Source: Halichoerus grypus
Lineage: Eukaryota > Chordata > Mammalia > Carnivora > Phocidae
NCBI RefSeq assembly: GCF_964656455.1
Contig: NC_135712.1
Location: 65,291,239 to 65,355,238, forward strand
Length of the DNA: 64,000 nt
Direction of reading: 5' to 3'
Shown piece by piece: positions 35,621 to 49,118 of this stretch (positions are counted from its first letter, which is position 1; each line of letters starts with the position of its first letter). The notes under the pieces are model-generated. The model was not told the origin of the DNA, searched no databases, and was given only the letters and a program-made list of their open reading frames with translations. The position numbers and the translations under genes are program-made.

Positions 35621-38600
35621 ATGGCCCCAAATGCATATTTATCAATAATTACTCTGAATGTAAATGGACTAAACATTCCAATCAAAAGACATAGGATGTC
35701 AGAGTGCATAAAAAAACAAGACCCATCTATGTGCTGCCTGGAAGAGACTCATTTTAGACCTAAAGACACCTGCAGATTGAATGGGGGGGTGTTGGAGAAA
35801 CATTTATCATGCAAATGGACGTCAAAAGAAAGCCAGAGTGGACTCCTGGGTGGCTCAGTTGGTTAACCATCTGCCTTTGGCTCGGGTCATGATTCCAGGG
35901 TCCTGGGATCAAGTCCCGTGTTGGGCTCCTTACTCAGCAGGGAGCCTGCTTCTCCCTCTGCCTGCCTCTCCCCCTGCTTGTGCTCTCTCTCTCTCTCTGA
36001 CAAATAAATAAATAAAATCTTAAAAAAAAAAAAAGAAAACCAGAGTAGCCATACTTCTATCAGACAAACTAGATTTTAAATCAAACCAAAGAGATGAAGA
36101 AGGGCACTATATCATAATAAAAGGGACAATCCAACAAGATTTGAAAGTTGTAGATGTTTATGCCTCCAATGTGGAAGCACCCAAATATAGAAAACAACTA
36201 ATAACAAACATAAAGGAGCTCACTGGTAATAATACAATAATAGTAGGTGACTTTATACCCCACTTACATCAAGGACAGATCATCTAAGTGGAAAATCAGC
36301 AAGGAAACAATGGCTTTGAATGACACACTGGACCAGATGGACTTACAGATATATTTAGAACATCTGGAAGAAATGGATAAATTCCCAGAAACATAAACTA
36401 CCAAAACTGAAATAGGAAGATGTAGAAAATTTGAACAGACTGATAACCAGCAAGGAAATTGAATCAGTAACCAAAAATTTCCCAATAAACCACAGTCTAG
36501 TGCCAGATGGCTTCCCAGGGGTGTTCTACCAAACATTTAAAGAAGAGTTAATATCTATTCTTCTCAAAGTATTCAAAAAATAGAAATGGAAGGAAAACTT
36601 CCAAACTCATTCTGCAAGGACAGCATTACCCTGATTCCAAAACTAGACAAAGACCCCACTGAAAAAAGAGAACTACAGGCCAGTATCCCTGATGAACATG
36701 GATGCAATAATTCTCAACAAAATACTAGCTAATTGAATCCAACAGTACATTAAAAAATCATTCGCCACAATCAAATTGGATTTATTACTGGGCTACAAGT
36801 TTGGTTCAATATTCACAAACCAATCAGTGTGATACTCCACATTAATAAAAGAAAATAAGGACCATATGATCCTCTCAATAGATGCAGAAAAAGCATTTGA
36901 CAAAGTACAGTGTCCATTCTTGATAAAAATCCTCAACAAAGTAGGAATAGAGGTAGCATACCTCAACATCATAAAAGCCATCTACAAAAGACCCACAGCT
37001 AATATCATCCTCACTGGGGAAAAACAGACCTTTTCCTCTATAGTCAGGAACAAGACAGGATGTCCACTCTCACCACTGTTATTTAACATAGTACTTGAAG
37101 TCCTAGCCTCAGCAATCAGACAACAAAGAGAAATAAAAAGTATCCAAATCAGCAAAGAAGAAGTCAAATTTTTACTATTTGCAGACGACATGATACTCTA
37201 TATAGAAAACCTGAAATACTCCACCAGAAATTTTCTAGAACTGATACATGAATTCAGTAAAGCCACAGGATATAAAATGTACAGAAATCTGTTGCATTTC
37301 TATACACCAATAATGAAGCAGCAGAAAGAGAAATCAAGGAATCAAGTCCACTTACAATTGTGCCAAAAAACATAAGATACCTAGGTATAAACTTAATCAA
37401 AGAGGTGAAAGACTTGCACTCTGAAAACTATAAAACACTGATGAAAGAAATTGAAGATGATGTAAAGATATAGAAAGACATCCCATGCTCATGGATTGGA
37501 AGAACAAATATTGTTAAAATATCTATACTACCCAAAGCAATCCACACATTTTATTCAATCCCTATCAAAATACCAACAGCATATTTCACTGTGGTGATCA
37601 AGACAGTATGTTACTGGCACAAAAACAGACACATAGATCAATGGGACAGAATAGAAAATCCAGAAATAAACCCACAAATATATGATCAATTAATCTTCAA
37701 CAAAGCAGGAAAGAATATCCAATGGAAAAAAGACAGTCTCTTCAACAAAGAGTGTTGGGAAAACTGGACCACTTTCTTACACCATACACAAAAGTAAATT
37801 CAAAATGGATTAAAGACCTAAACCTGAGACCTGAAACCATAAACATCCTAGAGGAGACCAGAGGCAGTAATCTCTTTGACATCAGCCATAGCATCTTATT
37901 AGTAAATATGTCTTCTGAGGGAAGGGAAGCAAAAGCAAAAATAAACTATTGGAACTTCATCAAAATACAAAGCTTCTGCACAGTGAAGGAACAAAACTAA
38001 ATGGCAACCTCTGGAATGGGAGAAGATATTTGCAAATGGCGTATCTGATAAACAGTTAGTATTCAAAATATTTAAGAAATTATAAAACTCAACACCCAAA
38101 AAACAAATAGTCCAGTTAAAGAATGGGCAGAGGACATGAATCAACATTTTTCCAAAAAGGGTATACAGATGTCCAACAGACACATGAAGAGATGCTCAAT
38201 ATCACTCATCGTCAGGGAAATACAAAACTACAAAGATATATCACCTCATACCTGTCAGAATGGCTAAAATGAACAATACAGGAAACAACAGGTATTGATG
38301 ATGCAGAGAAAGAGGAACCCTCTTAAACTCTGTGGAAATGCAAACTGGTGCAGTCACTGTGGAAAATAGTATGGAGGTTCCTCAGAAAGTTAAAAATGGT
38401 ACTGCCCTACCATCCAGCAATTGCACTACTAGGTATTCACCCAAAGGATACAAAAATACTGTTTCAAAGAATACGTGGACCCTGATTTTTATAGCAGCAT
38501 TATCAACAATAGCCAAATATGGAAATATCCCAAATGTCCATCGACTGATGAATGGATAAAGATGTGGTATATATATACAATAGAATATTACATAGTCATG

Positions 38601-38735
38601 AAAGGAATGAAATGTTGCCATTTGCAACAACATGAAGGGAGCAAGAGAGTATTATGCTAAGCGAAATAGTCAGTCAGTCAGAGAAAGACAAATGCCATAT
38701 GATTTCACTTTTATGTGGAATTTAAGAAACAAAAC
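35621..38735 (+). pseudogene. L1 ORF2, deleted and interrupted
   Basis: The start is intact (MAPNAYLSIITLNVNGLNIP at 35621). The endonuclease is cut by the SINE at 35840-36030. Near 36345-36360 about 0.7 kb is missing compared with the L1 at 46657, joining the endonuclease end to the RT start. The RT at 36866-37375 keeps [26 protein letters not shown] and an intact [13 protein letters not shown] second deletion near 37588 removes about 0.15 kb. The C-terminal part follows at 37591-38700. Confidence 0.87.
35840..36030 (+). mobile_element. Can-SINE, sense, in L1 endonuclease region
   Basis: The head is ctcctgggtggctcagttgg, then ggctcgggtcatgattccag, a CT-rich middle and an (AAAT)n/poly-A tail. 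Its 16-bp target-site duplication is aaaagaaagccagagt (35824-35839) and aaaagaaaaccagagt (36031-36046). Confidence 0.96.
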
Positions 38736-38985
38736 ATATGGATATAAAGGGGAAAAAAAGACAGGCAAACCAGGAAACAGACTCTTAACTATAGAGATCA
38801 AACTGAGTGTTACTAGAGGGGAGTTGGGCAGGGGAATAGTTTGAATAGGTGATTAGTATTAAGGAGGGCACTTGTAGTGATGAGCACTGCTCGTTGTATG
38901 TTAAGTGATGAATCACTAAATTCTACACCTGAAACTAATATTACACTGTTAAATAACTGGTATTTAAATAAATATAACAATTATA

Positions 38986-40655
38986 AACATATATGTACCC
39001 ACTAATGAAATACCTACATATATTAAACAATTTTTAACTGATCTCAAGGGAGAATTAGACAGCAGTGCAGTCATGGAAGGGGACTTCAGTATCCCACTTT
39101 GCACCAATGGATACATTATCCAGTCAGAACATTAATGAACAAATAATGGACTTGAATGACGCTTTTGATCAAATGGACCTATCAGGCATACACAAAACGT
39201 TCCATCCAACAGCAGCAGAATACACATTCTTCTCAAGCATACATGGAACATACTCCAGGATAGATCACATGTAAAAGAATATACAAGAAACTGGACCACT
39301 ATTTTACACCATACACACAAATTAACTGAAAATGGATTAAAGACTTGAATGTAAGGCCAGAAACCATAAAGCTCCTAGGAGAAAACATAGGCAATAAGCT
39401 CCTTGATATCACTCTTGGTGATAGTGTTTTAGGTCTCACTCCAAAGGCAATGGCAACAAAGGCCAAAATAAACAGATGGGACTACATCAAATAAAAAACT
39501 TCTGCATAGCAAGTAAAACCATCAACAAAATGAAAAAGCAACTTCGAATGATAAAATATTTGTAACTCATGTATCTGATGAAGGACTAATATCCAAAACA
39601 TATAAAGAACCCAAACAATACAATAACAGAAAAAAATCAATTAAAAAATGGGGAGATTAACTAAATAGACATTTCTTTAAAGAAAACTTGCAGATGGCCA
39701 GGTAGATGAAAAGACACTCAACATCATTAATTATCTGGGAAATGCAAATCAAAACTACATTGAGATATCATTCCATGCCTATCAGAATGGCTATTACCAA
39801 AAAAGGTAAGAAATAACAATTGTTGGAGAGGTTGTAGAGAAAAGGGAGCCCTTGTACAGTATTAGTGAAAATGTAAATTGGTGCAGGCACTATGGGAAAT
39901 AGTATGGAGGTTTTAAAAAAATTAAAAATAGAGCTTCCATATGTTCCATCTATCCCCCTTCTGGGTATTTGTCTGAAGAAAACACTAATTCAAAAAGATA
40001 TGTGTACTCCTTTGTTCATTGCAGCATTAATTACATAATTACATTATTTGCAATAGACAATAGACAATTACAATTACAATAGACAATATGCAAAAAGCCT
40101 AAATGTCCATCAATTGATGAATGGATAAAGAAGATATGATATACATATACAATGGAATACTACTCAGCCATAAAAAGAATGAAATCTTGCCATTTGGGAC
40201 AACATGGATGGACCTTGAGGGTATTATGTTAAGTGAAATAAGTCAGAGAAAGACAAATACCATATGATTTCACTTATATGTGGAATCTAAAACAAAACTC
40301 AGATACATAGTGACTATTGAACAACACAAGTTTGAACTGCATGAGTCCACTTACAGGTGGATTTTTTTCTTGAAAAATATAGTACAATACTATAAATGTA
40401 TTTTCTCCTTTTTATGATTTTCTTAGTTACATTTTCTTTTCTCTGGATTATTTCATTGTAAGAGTAAGGTTTATAATAAATATGACATACAAAATATGTG
40501 TTAATTGACTATGTTATTGGTAAGGCTTCCAGTTAACAATAGGATATTAGTAGTTAAGTTTTGGGGGAGTCAAAAGTTATACAGGGGAGCCACTATCTCC
40601 CTCGTTGTTCAAGGGTCAACTGTATACTATTTTACCTCAAAAAAATTAAAATGAA
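38986..40655 (+). mobile_element. Older L1 fragment, sense, internally deleted
   Basis: Endonuclease text (NINEQIMDLNDAFDQMDLSG, FFSSIHGTYSRIDHM at 39110-39274) jumps straight to the ORF2 C-terminal region (39275-40240), so most of the RT is deleted. The 3' UTR follows and is broken by a MER2-type transposon at 40306-40622. It carries many substitutions. Confidence 0.78.
40306..40622 (-). mobile_element. MER2-like (Tigger) DNA transposon
   Basis: About 317 bp with imperfect terminal inverted repeats. The right end is gttgttcaagggtcaactg. The left end (tgactattgaacaacacaag) is its diverged complement. Flanking TA dinucleotides (40304-40305 and 40623-40624) fit the mariner/Tigger target site. 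The internal text, such as ttttgggggagtcaaaagtt, matches MER2 from memory. It is non-autonomous and ancient. Confidence 0.85.
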
Positions 40656-41850
40656 TAGGTAGAATTACATTAAAGTAAAAAGCTTCTGCACTGCAAAAAG
40701 AAAAAAGTCAATAAATCGAAAAGGTAACCTAGAAAATGGGAGAACATATTCACAAACCATATATCTGAAAAGGGGCTAATATCCAAAATATATACAGTAT
40801 GCATACAACTCAATTGCAAAAAAGCAAAAAATCCAATTGAAAATGGGGAAATAAGGTGGTAGACATTTTTTCAAAGAACACATACAGATCGCCAACAGAT
40901 AATATGAAAAGATGCTCAGTATTACTAATCATCAGGAAAATGCAGATCAAAACCATAATCCCACCTCACATCTGTTGGGATGGCTTTTATCAAAAAGTTG
41001 AGAGATAACAAATGTTCTTCAGGGTGTAGAGAAAAGGGAACCCTTAAACACTGTTGGTGGGAAAGTAAATTGGTACACCCATTATTGAAAACATTAAGGA
41101 AACTCCTCAAAAAATTAAAAATTGAACTGCCATGTGATCTAGCAATCCCACTCCTGGATATATATCTCAAATGAAATCACTATCTTGGAGAGATATCTAC
41201 ACACCCATGTTTATTGTGAAATTATTCACAATAGCCAAGATGTGGAAATAACCTAAGTTTTTTAATGGATAAAAGGATAAAGAAGATGTGAGATATAGAT
41301 ATACACACATACATATATGCTTATACACACGTATATACACATACACACACACAGTGAAATATTTCAGCCACAGAAAGAGTAAATTTCTGCTATTTGCAAA
41401 AACATGGATAGACCTTGAGATGTGAAGTGAGATAAGTCAGAGAAAGACAAACACGGTATGGTATCACTTATATAATATAGAATGTAGAAAAAACTGAATT
41501 TGTAAAAACAGAGTAGAATTGTGGTTACCAGGGGTTGGGGAATCAGGCAGATGTTGTTTAAGGGTACAAACTTGCAACTTGTAGGTAAATAATTTCTGAA
41601 GGTCTAATGCACAACATACTGACTCTAGGCAACAATACTGTATTATGAACCTCAAAGTTGCTAAGAGAGTAGATCTTAACTGTTTTCAACACAAAAAAGA
41701 AACAATTATATGACGTGATAAAGGTGTTAGCTAACACTACTGTAGTAATCATATTGCAATATATAAATGTGTCAAACCAACACCTTGTATACCTTAACCT
41801 TACACAATGTTATATGGCAATTATATCTTAATAAAAAATTTCAAATAACA
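40656..41850 (+). mobile_element. Older L1 3' fragment, sense
   Basis: ORF2 C-terminal text (from aaaaagcttctgcactgc) is followed by gatggcttttatcaaaaag, the 3' UTR (ggtggttgc-like gtggttaccaggggttgg) and an end near 41850 with atatcttaataaaaaat. A TA/CA-rich run lies at 41293-41355. No open frame remains. Confidence 0.82.
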
Positions 41851-41889
41851 CATATAGCTTTATAGGGAGTGACTGTAGTTTATAATGGA

Positions 41890-43190
41890 TTATTCTCAAA
41901 TCATCCCTCCTGTATCTCATGACATTGTTGCCATTTAATTAATCTATTTCCAATAAGTGCACAGTACATTATTGCTATTTTTAATTTAAAGATATTTATC
42001 TTTTAGATCAATTAAGAAATAAAATATGTTATTTTGCCTTCACTTATTTCTTCTCTCAAGCTCTTCTTTTAATGAAGATTCCATCTCCCTGAAAAATGTT
42101 TAATATTTCTTGCCAGGCAGCTCTACTGGCAAAGAATTCCCCATTTTTTAAATTTGTTTTTCTGGGAATATTTTTATTTCTTCACATTTGGGGGATAATT
42201 TTTCTGGATATAGAAATCTAGGTTGGTGAGTTTTTTTGAACCCCAATACCAATTCTTTCATTCCCCTCTCTTCTTTCTTACATGGTTTCTGATGAGAAAT
42301 CCACTGTAATTCTTTTTTTTTTTTTTTTTCCTGTATAGGTTATACAGGTAAGTGGGCTCCTCCCCCGCCATGCCGGCTTTATTCTAGATTTTCTCTTTAT
42401 TGTTTGTTTTCTGCAATTCAAATATGATAAGCCTAGTTGTAAATTTTGTTTAGTTATCTTCCTTCTTGTACTCTGAGCTTCCTGGATTTCTGGCTTGGTG
42501 TCTGTCATTAATTTTAAAAGTTCTTGGTCATTATTTCTTCAAATATTTCTTCTGTTCATTTTCTCTTCTTCTGGTATTCCAATTATGTTTGTTAAACCTT
42601 CTGAAACTGTCACACAATTCTTGGATATTCTGTTCTTTTTCTTTTCTTTTTCTTCTTAGTATTTAAGTTTGGCAAGATTCTAGTCATCTATGTTCAAGTT
42701 TACTGATTGTTTTATTGGCCATGTCCACTGTATTGATGAGCTCATTAAATGCATTCTTCATTTCATTTACAGTTGTTTTAATATCTCACATTTCCATTTG
42801 AATCTTTGTTCGACTTTATATCTCTGCTTACATTATCCATCTTTTATGTTTCCTATTTCCATTAAAGCACTTAAAATATTAGTCATAGTCATTTAAAATT
42901 ACCTGTTTTATAAATCTGTTATTTTTGTCATATCTGAGTCTGGTTCTGATGTTGCTTTGTCTCTTCAGACTTTTATCCATACCTTTTAGCATGCCATGTA
43001 ATTTTTTGTTGGAAATTGGACATGTGTATTGGATAATAGGTATTGAGATGGATAGACCTTAAGTGTGAGGTTTTATGTTGGTGTGGTAACGAGCTAGGCT
43101 GTATTGATGTTTGCTGTCATTCTAGTTACACATATCTCTAGTGTCCTTGATATATTGTCTCCCTTGTTTTTTTGGTTTCCCTAAAAACTT
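41890..43190 (-). mobile_element. HAL1-like (half-L1) element, antisense
   Basis: Antisense text typical of HAL1 includes tttctgatgagaaatccac, ttatttcttcaaatatttct and atgtaattttttgttggaaa, followed by ttggacatgtg. HAL1 elements are old L1 relatives carrying only an ORF1-like gene. The sequence is too decayed for an open frame. A long T-run lies at 42311-42329. Confidence 0.72.
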
Positions 43191-43195
43191 CATTT

Positions 43196-46190
43196 TTAAA
43201 AATGTTATTTTATTTTATTATGTTAGTCACCATTGAGTGCATCATTAGTTTTTGAAGTAGTGTTCCATGATTCATTGTTTCCATATAATAAATTTTTAAA
43301 TTCTCAAAACTTAGCATAATATTCTCTTGCTCCATTCATGTTGTTGCAAATGGCAAGATTTCATTCTTTTTATGGGCTGAGTAATATTCTATTGTATATA
43401 TGTATACCACATCTTCTGTATCCATTCTTCGGTCAATAGACACTTGGGCTGTTTTCATAATGTAGCTATTGTTGATATTGCTGCTATAAACATCGGCATA
43501 CATGTATCCCTTCAAATTATTATTTTTGTATTCTTTGGGTAAATACCTAGCACTGCAACTGCTGGATCATAGGGTAGTTCTATTTTTAACTTTTTAAGGA
43601 ATCTCTGTACAGTTTTGCAGAGTGACTGCACCAGTTTGTATTACCAACAGTGCAAGAGGGTTCCCCTTTTCCCCCATCCTTACCAACACCTGTTGTTTCT
43701 TCTGTTGTTAATTTTAGCCATTCTGACAGGTGTGAAGTGATATCTCACTGAGGTTTTGATTTGTATTTCCCTGATGATGAGTGATGTTGAGCATCTTTTC
43801 ATGTGTCTGTTGGCCATCTATATGTCTTCTTTGGTAAAATGTCTATTCATGTCTTCTGCCCATTTTTTAACTGGATTATTATTTTTTTTTTTTTGGATGT
43901 TGAGTTTTATAAGTTCTTTTTATATTTTGGGTACTAACTCTCATTTGCAGATATCTTCTCCCATTCTGTAGATTACCTTTTAATTTTGTTGTTGTTTCCT
44001 TTGCTGTGTAGAAGCTTTTTATCTTGATGGAGTCTCAGTAGTTCATTTTTGCTTTTGTTTTCCTTGCCTCAGGAGACATATCTCATAAAATGTTGCTATG
44101 GCTGGATTTCAAAGAGGTTACTGCCTGTGTTCTTCTTTAGGATGTTTATGGTTTTCTGTCTCACATTTAGGTCTTTCATCCATTTTTACTTTACTTTTGT
44201 GTATGGTGTAAGGATGTGCTCCCGCTTTTTTGCGTGTTGCTGTCCAGTTTTTCCAACACCAGTTATTGAAGAGACTTTTTTCCATTGGGTATTCTTTCCT
44301 GCTTTGTCAAAGATTAATTGACCATATAGTTGTGGGTTCATTTTTGGATTTTCTGTTCTGTTCCATTGATCTTTGTGTCTGTTTTTGTGCCAGTACCATA
44401 CTGTTTTGATCACTACAGCTTTGTACTTTAACTTGAAGTCCAGAATTGTGATGCATCCAGCTTTGCTTTTCTTCTTCAAGGTTGCTTTGGCTATTCGGGA
44501 TCTTTTGTGGTTTCATACAAATTTTAGGATTGTTTGTTCTTGTCTGTTGGTATTTTGATAGGGTTTGCATTAAATGTGTAGATTGCTTTGGGTAGTATAG
44601 ACATTTTAACAATATTTGTTCTTCCAATCCATGAGCATGGAATGTCTTTCTATATCTTTGTGTCATCTTCAATTTCTTTCATCAGTGTTTTATAGTTTTC
44701 AGAGTGCAAGTCTTTCGCCTCTCTGGTTAGTTATTTTAGGTATCTTAATGTTTTTGGTGCAATTGTAAATTAAGGGATTTATTCCTTGATTTCTTTTTCT
44801 GCTGTTTCATTCTTGGTATATAGAAATGCAACAGATTTCTGTACATTGATTTTGTATCCTGCAACTTTACTGAATTCATGTATCGGTTCTAGCAATTTTT
44901 TGGTGGAATTTTTCAGGTTTTCAATATATAGTGTCATATTGTCTGCAAATAGTGAAAGTTTGACTTCTTCCTTGCTTCCTTTGATTCTTTCCTTACTCAA
45001 TTTGGATGCCTTTTTTCTTTCTTTTTGTCTGATTGCTGTGGCTAGGCCTTCCAGTACTATGTTAAATAATGGTGAGAGTGGACATTCCTGTCTTGTTCCT
45101 GACAATAGAAGAAAAGCTGTCAATATTTTCCTCATTTAGGATGATATTAGCTGTGGGTTTTTCATAGATGGCCTTTATTATGTTGAGGTATATTCCCTCT
45201 AAACCCACTTTGTTGAGGGTTTTTATAATGAATGGATGTTGTATTTTGTCAAATGTTTTTTCTATATCTGTTAAGATGGTCATATGGCTTTTATCCTTTC
45301 CCTTGTTAATGTGATGTATCACATTGATTGATTTGCAAAGACTGAACCATACTTTTATCCCTAGAATAAATCCCACTTGATTGTGATGAATGATTCTTTT
45401 AATGTACTGATGGATTCAGTTTGCTAGTATTTTATTGGGAATTTTTGCATCCATGTTCATCAAGGATATTGGCTTGTTGTTCTCTTTTTTAGTGGAGTCC
45501 TTATCTGTCTTAGTGTCAAGGTAATGCTGGTCTCATAGAATGAGTTTGGAAGTTTTTCCTCTTGTATTTTCTGGAAAAGATTTTCAATTCTTCTTTAAAT
45601 GTTTGATAGAATTCACTAGTGAATCTGAGCCTGAAGATTTCTTTTCTGGAAATTAAAAAATAATTAAATTTTCTTAATAGTTATAGGACTATTCAATTTA
45701 TTTCAGATTTGGGGAATTGTGCTAATTTGTGCTTTTTGAGGAATTAGTCCATTCTACCTACAGTGTCAGATATATTTGTATAGAGTTGTTATTTATCATA
45801 TTAAATTTGCCCGATCTGTAGTGATATTCCTTGTTTCATTCTTGATATTGGTAGATTGTCTTTTATTTCTTTTTTTCCTTGTGAATCTTGCTGGAGATTT
45901 TTCAACTTTATTGAACTTTCCAAGCAACCTGCTTTTTTTTTCACTGATCATCTCCATTGATTTCCTATTTTCAATTTCATTGATTTCTGTTCTTTATTAT
46001 TTCCCTTTGTCTACTTGGTTTAGGTTTATTTTGCTCTTATTTTTCTAGGTTCTTGAGGTGGGAGCTTAGTTATTGACCTGAAACTTTTTCTCTTTTCTAC
46101 TGTATTTAGTGCTATAAATTCCCCTGTGCTGTGTTTCATGAGTTTTGATTTCGTATATTTGCAGTATCATTCAGTTCAATGTATTTTTTC
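43196..46190 (-). mobile_element. LINE-1, antisense, missing its 5' half
   Basis: A short 3' UTR tail (43196-43295) is followed, after an internal loss, by the ORF2 C-terminus from 43305, the RT at about 44780-45500 and endonuclease-side text to about 46190. The RT active site reads FADN instead of FADD ([16 protein letters not shown] near 44930), so it is catalytically dead. ORF1 and the 5' UTR are absent. Confidence 0.83.
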
Positions 46191-46204
46191 CATGAGCTTA
46201 AGAT

Positions 46205-46646
46205 ACATATTTTTATTTTAAGTATGATTAACATACATTGTTATATTAGTTCAAGTGTACAACATCATGATTCAGCAATTCTATACATTACTAATTGCTC
46301 ATCAAGATAAATGTACCCTTTATTTCATCCATCCCCCCCAACCTCCCCTCTGGCAACCACCAGCTTGTTATCTGTCTTTAAGAGTCTGCTTTTTTGCCTG
46401 TCTCTTTTTTTCTTTGTCATCTGTTTTGTTTCTTAAATTCTACATATGAATGAAATCATATGATATTTTTCTTTGACTGACTTATTTACTTAGCATTATA
46501 TCCTCTAGGTCTCTCCATGTTGCTCCAAATGGGATGATTTCATTCTTTTTATGGCTCTTTAATATTCTATTGTGTATATATACCAAATCTTCTTTATCCC
46601 TTCATCTATGGATGGATACTTAGGTTGCTTCCACATGTTGGCCATT
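46205..46646 (-). mobile_element. Older L1 3' end, antisense (part 1, interrupted)
   Basis: It reads from an L1 3' terminus at 46205 (gttatattagttcaagtgtac) into the ORF2 C-terminus (cattctttttatggc). It stops at 46656 with the first target-site copy of the full-length L1 and resumes at 53377. Confidence 0.85.
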
Positions 46647-48144
46647 ATAAATAATGTTGGAAGGAGAAGGCAAGATGGTGGAAGAGTAGGGGACCTCGTT
46701 TAATCTTGCCCCTTGAATTTAGCTATATAACTATCAAACCATTCTGAACACCCATGAATTCAGTCTGAGATGTAAGAAAAAAATATCTGGAACTCTACAA
46801 CTAGAAAAGCAACTGCTTTTTGCAAGGTAGGAGGTCTGGAGAAGTGAATCTCAGAGGGCAAAATCGGAACCCTTAGAAATCTGCTCCAGTGAGAGACATC
46901 TCTGTCTGAAAAGGGCTCAGGGGATGAAATGGGCAGAATTCTAGGTGGGTCATTGTGCTCTCAGGATCCCAGAGGTCACAGAACTAATAGGGATGCTATT
47001 ACTAATAGTCAGTAGAGTGCCCAAGCAGTGGAGCAGGAAAACTGGTTATGGTCAGCGAGCCCAGAAGGGGGGCTCCCAGCTCAAGTCACCATAACCCGTG
47101 AGCTGCCAGATCAGGTGAATGCTCTCTACCTGGGCACCCTGCAATGGACTCAAATGCAGGGACAGTCCACCATCCCCTGGGAGGTGTGCAGCAGGTTCGC
47201 TCAACCACTCTCAGTGCCAGGGCCCCACAAAGGGCAGTGATGTGGGACCCTCAGACTCCCTCCAGGAGGATCGCTGTGGGCATACAGTGCAAGAGTCTGC
47301 AGAGTTTGGCACACACAAAAGTGAAGAACATTTGTCCCAGAGAGTTTACTGAAGGGGGTGGGCAGCAGTCTTTCAGCTCTGGGGCTGGAGATCAGGGCAT
47401 GGCCATTTTTATTTTGACCCTCTAAAGAGACTCAGAAAGTCTTCAGGGAACAAAAGCCACACAGTGGACCAGCTTACACTGAGCCCAGCCCCTGGCAAGG
47501 GGCAGTGCAACTCTGCCCAGGCCAAGACACCTGAGAAGCAGCACAGCAGTCCTCCCCCTCAGACAAACTGGAAAAACAGGTGCATAACAAGTTTACAGAT
47601 CTCACAAGACTCCAGTGCTAGGGGAAAATAGTATATAGAATTAGAGGTTTTTTCCTTATGACTCATTTATCTTTAAGTCTAAAATTTTCCATTTCTATTT
47701 TTTATTTTTTCCCTTTTCAACTAGTTTCTTATTTTATCAACTCTTTGTTTTTAAGTTGCTTTTTATTTTTACATCTACATTTTATAGATATATGCTTCAT
47801 TTTTGGCCTCCTTTCACTCTATTCAATTTTATTTTTGTATATATAAAGTTTTTCTTTCCTTGCAATTTTGGGATTTAGTGTCTTCTAACACACAGACCAA
47901 AATTTACTCAGGAACAAGTGGATCACCCTGTTTTGTCCACCCTGTGAGATTATATTCTCCACCCCCCCCCACCTTTTTGTTTTTGCTTTTTTTCCTTGAG
48001 CTTTGTTTTCTTTTTTTTTTTTTTTTTTATTGTTTTTCTGTTTTGGTTTCTGACCTCTTTGGATTTGGCTGGTGTGTATTTTGCTTGGGTTGTGGTGATA
48101 CTTTTGATTCTGCTCACTCACTCATCCTATCTTCTCTGGGCAAA

Positions 48145-49032
48145 ATGACTAGAAGGAGGAATTCACAACAAAAGAAAAAATGAGAGGTAGTGTTCTCTGC
48201 CACAGATCTAATCGATATGGATATAAGTAAGATGTCAGAGATGGAATTCAGGATAACAATTACAAAGTTAATAGCTGGGGTTGAAAAAACATAAAAGGCA
48301 CTAGAGAATCTCTTAGTGCAGAGATGAGATCTAATCAGGCTGAAATTAAAAATGCTATAACTGAGATGCAGTCTAAATTGGATACTCTAACAGCTAGGGT
48401 GAATGAGGCAGAAGAGACAGTAAGTAATCTAGAAGACAGGTTGATGGAAAGGAAGGAAATTGTGGAAAAGAGAGAAAAACAACTAATAGCCCATGAAGAG
48501 AGGCTTTGAGAAATCAGTAATGTATGAAACATAGCAACGTCAGAATTATTGGAGTGCTTGAGGGTGAAGAGAGAGAGGGAGAGGGCCAGAAGGTATATTT
48601 GAGCAAATAATAGCTGAGAACTTCCCTAATCTGGGGAAGGAAACAAGCATTCATGTCCAACACGTAGAGAGGACCCCTCCCAAAATCAATAAAAAAAGAT
48701 CAATACCCCGACATATAATAGTGAGGCTTGTAAAGTTCAGAGACAAAAAGAAAATCCTGAAAGCAGCTGGAGACAAGAGGCTCCTAACCTACAGAAGGAA
48801 GAACATCAGACTAACATCAAACCTATCCACAGAAACCTGGCAGGCCACAAAGAACTGGCATGATATATTCAGAGTACTAAATGAAAAGAACATGCAACCA
48901 AGAATCCTTTATCTAGCAAGGCTGTCATGCAGAATGGAAGGAGAGATCATGAGCTTCCAGGACAGATAGAAACTAAAAGAATATGTTACCGCCAAGCCAG
49001 TCCTGCAAGAAATATTAAGGGGGACCCTGTAA
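48145..49032 (+). pseudogene. L1 ORF1, frameshifted
   Basis: The ATG at 48145 gives MTRRRNSQQKKK and a stop at 48181-48183. The coiled coil is open at 48324-48509 (AITEMQSKLDTLTARVNEAE). The RRM is shifted, and the C-terminal domain at 48721-48969 keeps LSTETWQATKNWHDIFRVLN. The TAA at 49030-49032 is the normal end. Confidence 0.87.
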
Positions 49033-49118
49033 GCAAAGAGAGACCCCAAGAGTAACATATACTAGAAAGAAACAGAGACAATCTACAGAAACAGGGACTT
49101 TATAGGCAAAACAAGGGC

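Larger units (their letters stand above)
33223..38985 (+). mobile_element. LINE-1, near-complete, sense, with internal deletions
   Basis: The 5' UTR starts near 33223 (cccttgaacacagctagg), lacking about 30-40 nt of the usual start. ORF1 is at 34670-35538 and ORF2 at 35621 to about 38735. The 3' UTR ends near 38985 (cacctgaaactaatattaca). A SINE lies at 35840-36030. It starts where the antisense L1 ends, giving a head-to-head pair. It is sense to STXBP5 and dead. Confidence 0.9.

Noticed and set aside
47028..47425. Open frames in a GC-richer patch as a small gene
   Set aside because: They lie in the 5' UTR of the full-length L1 and have no recognisable domain.
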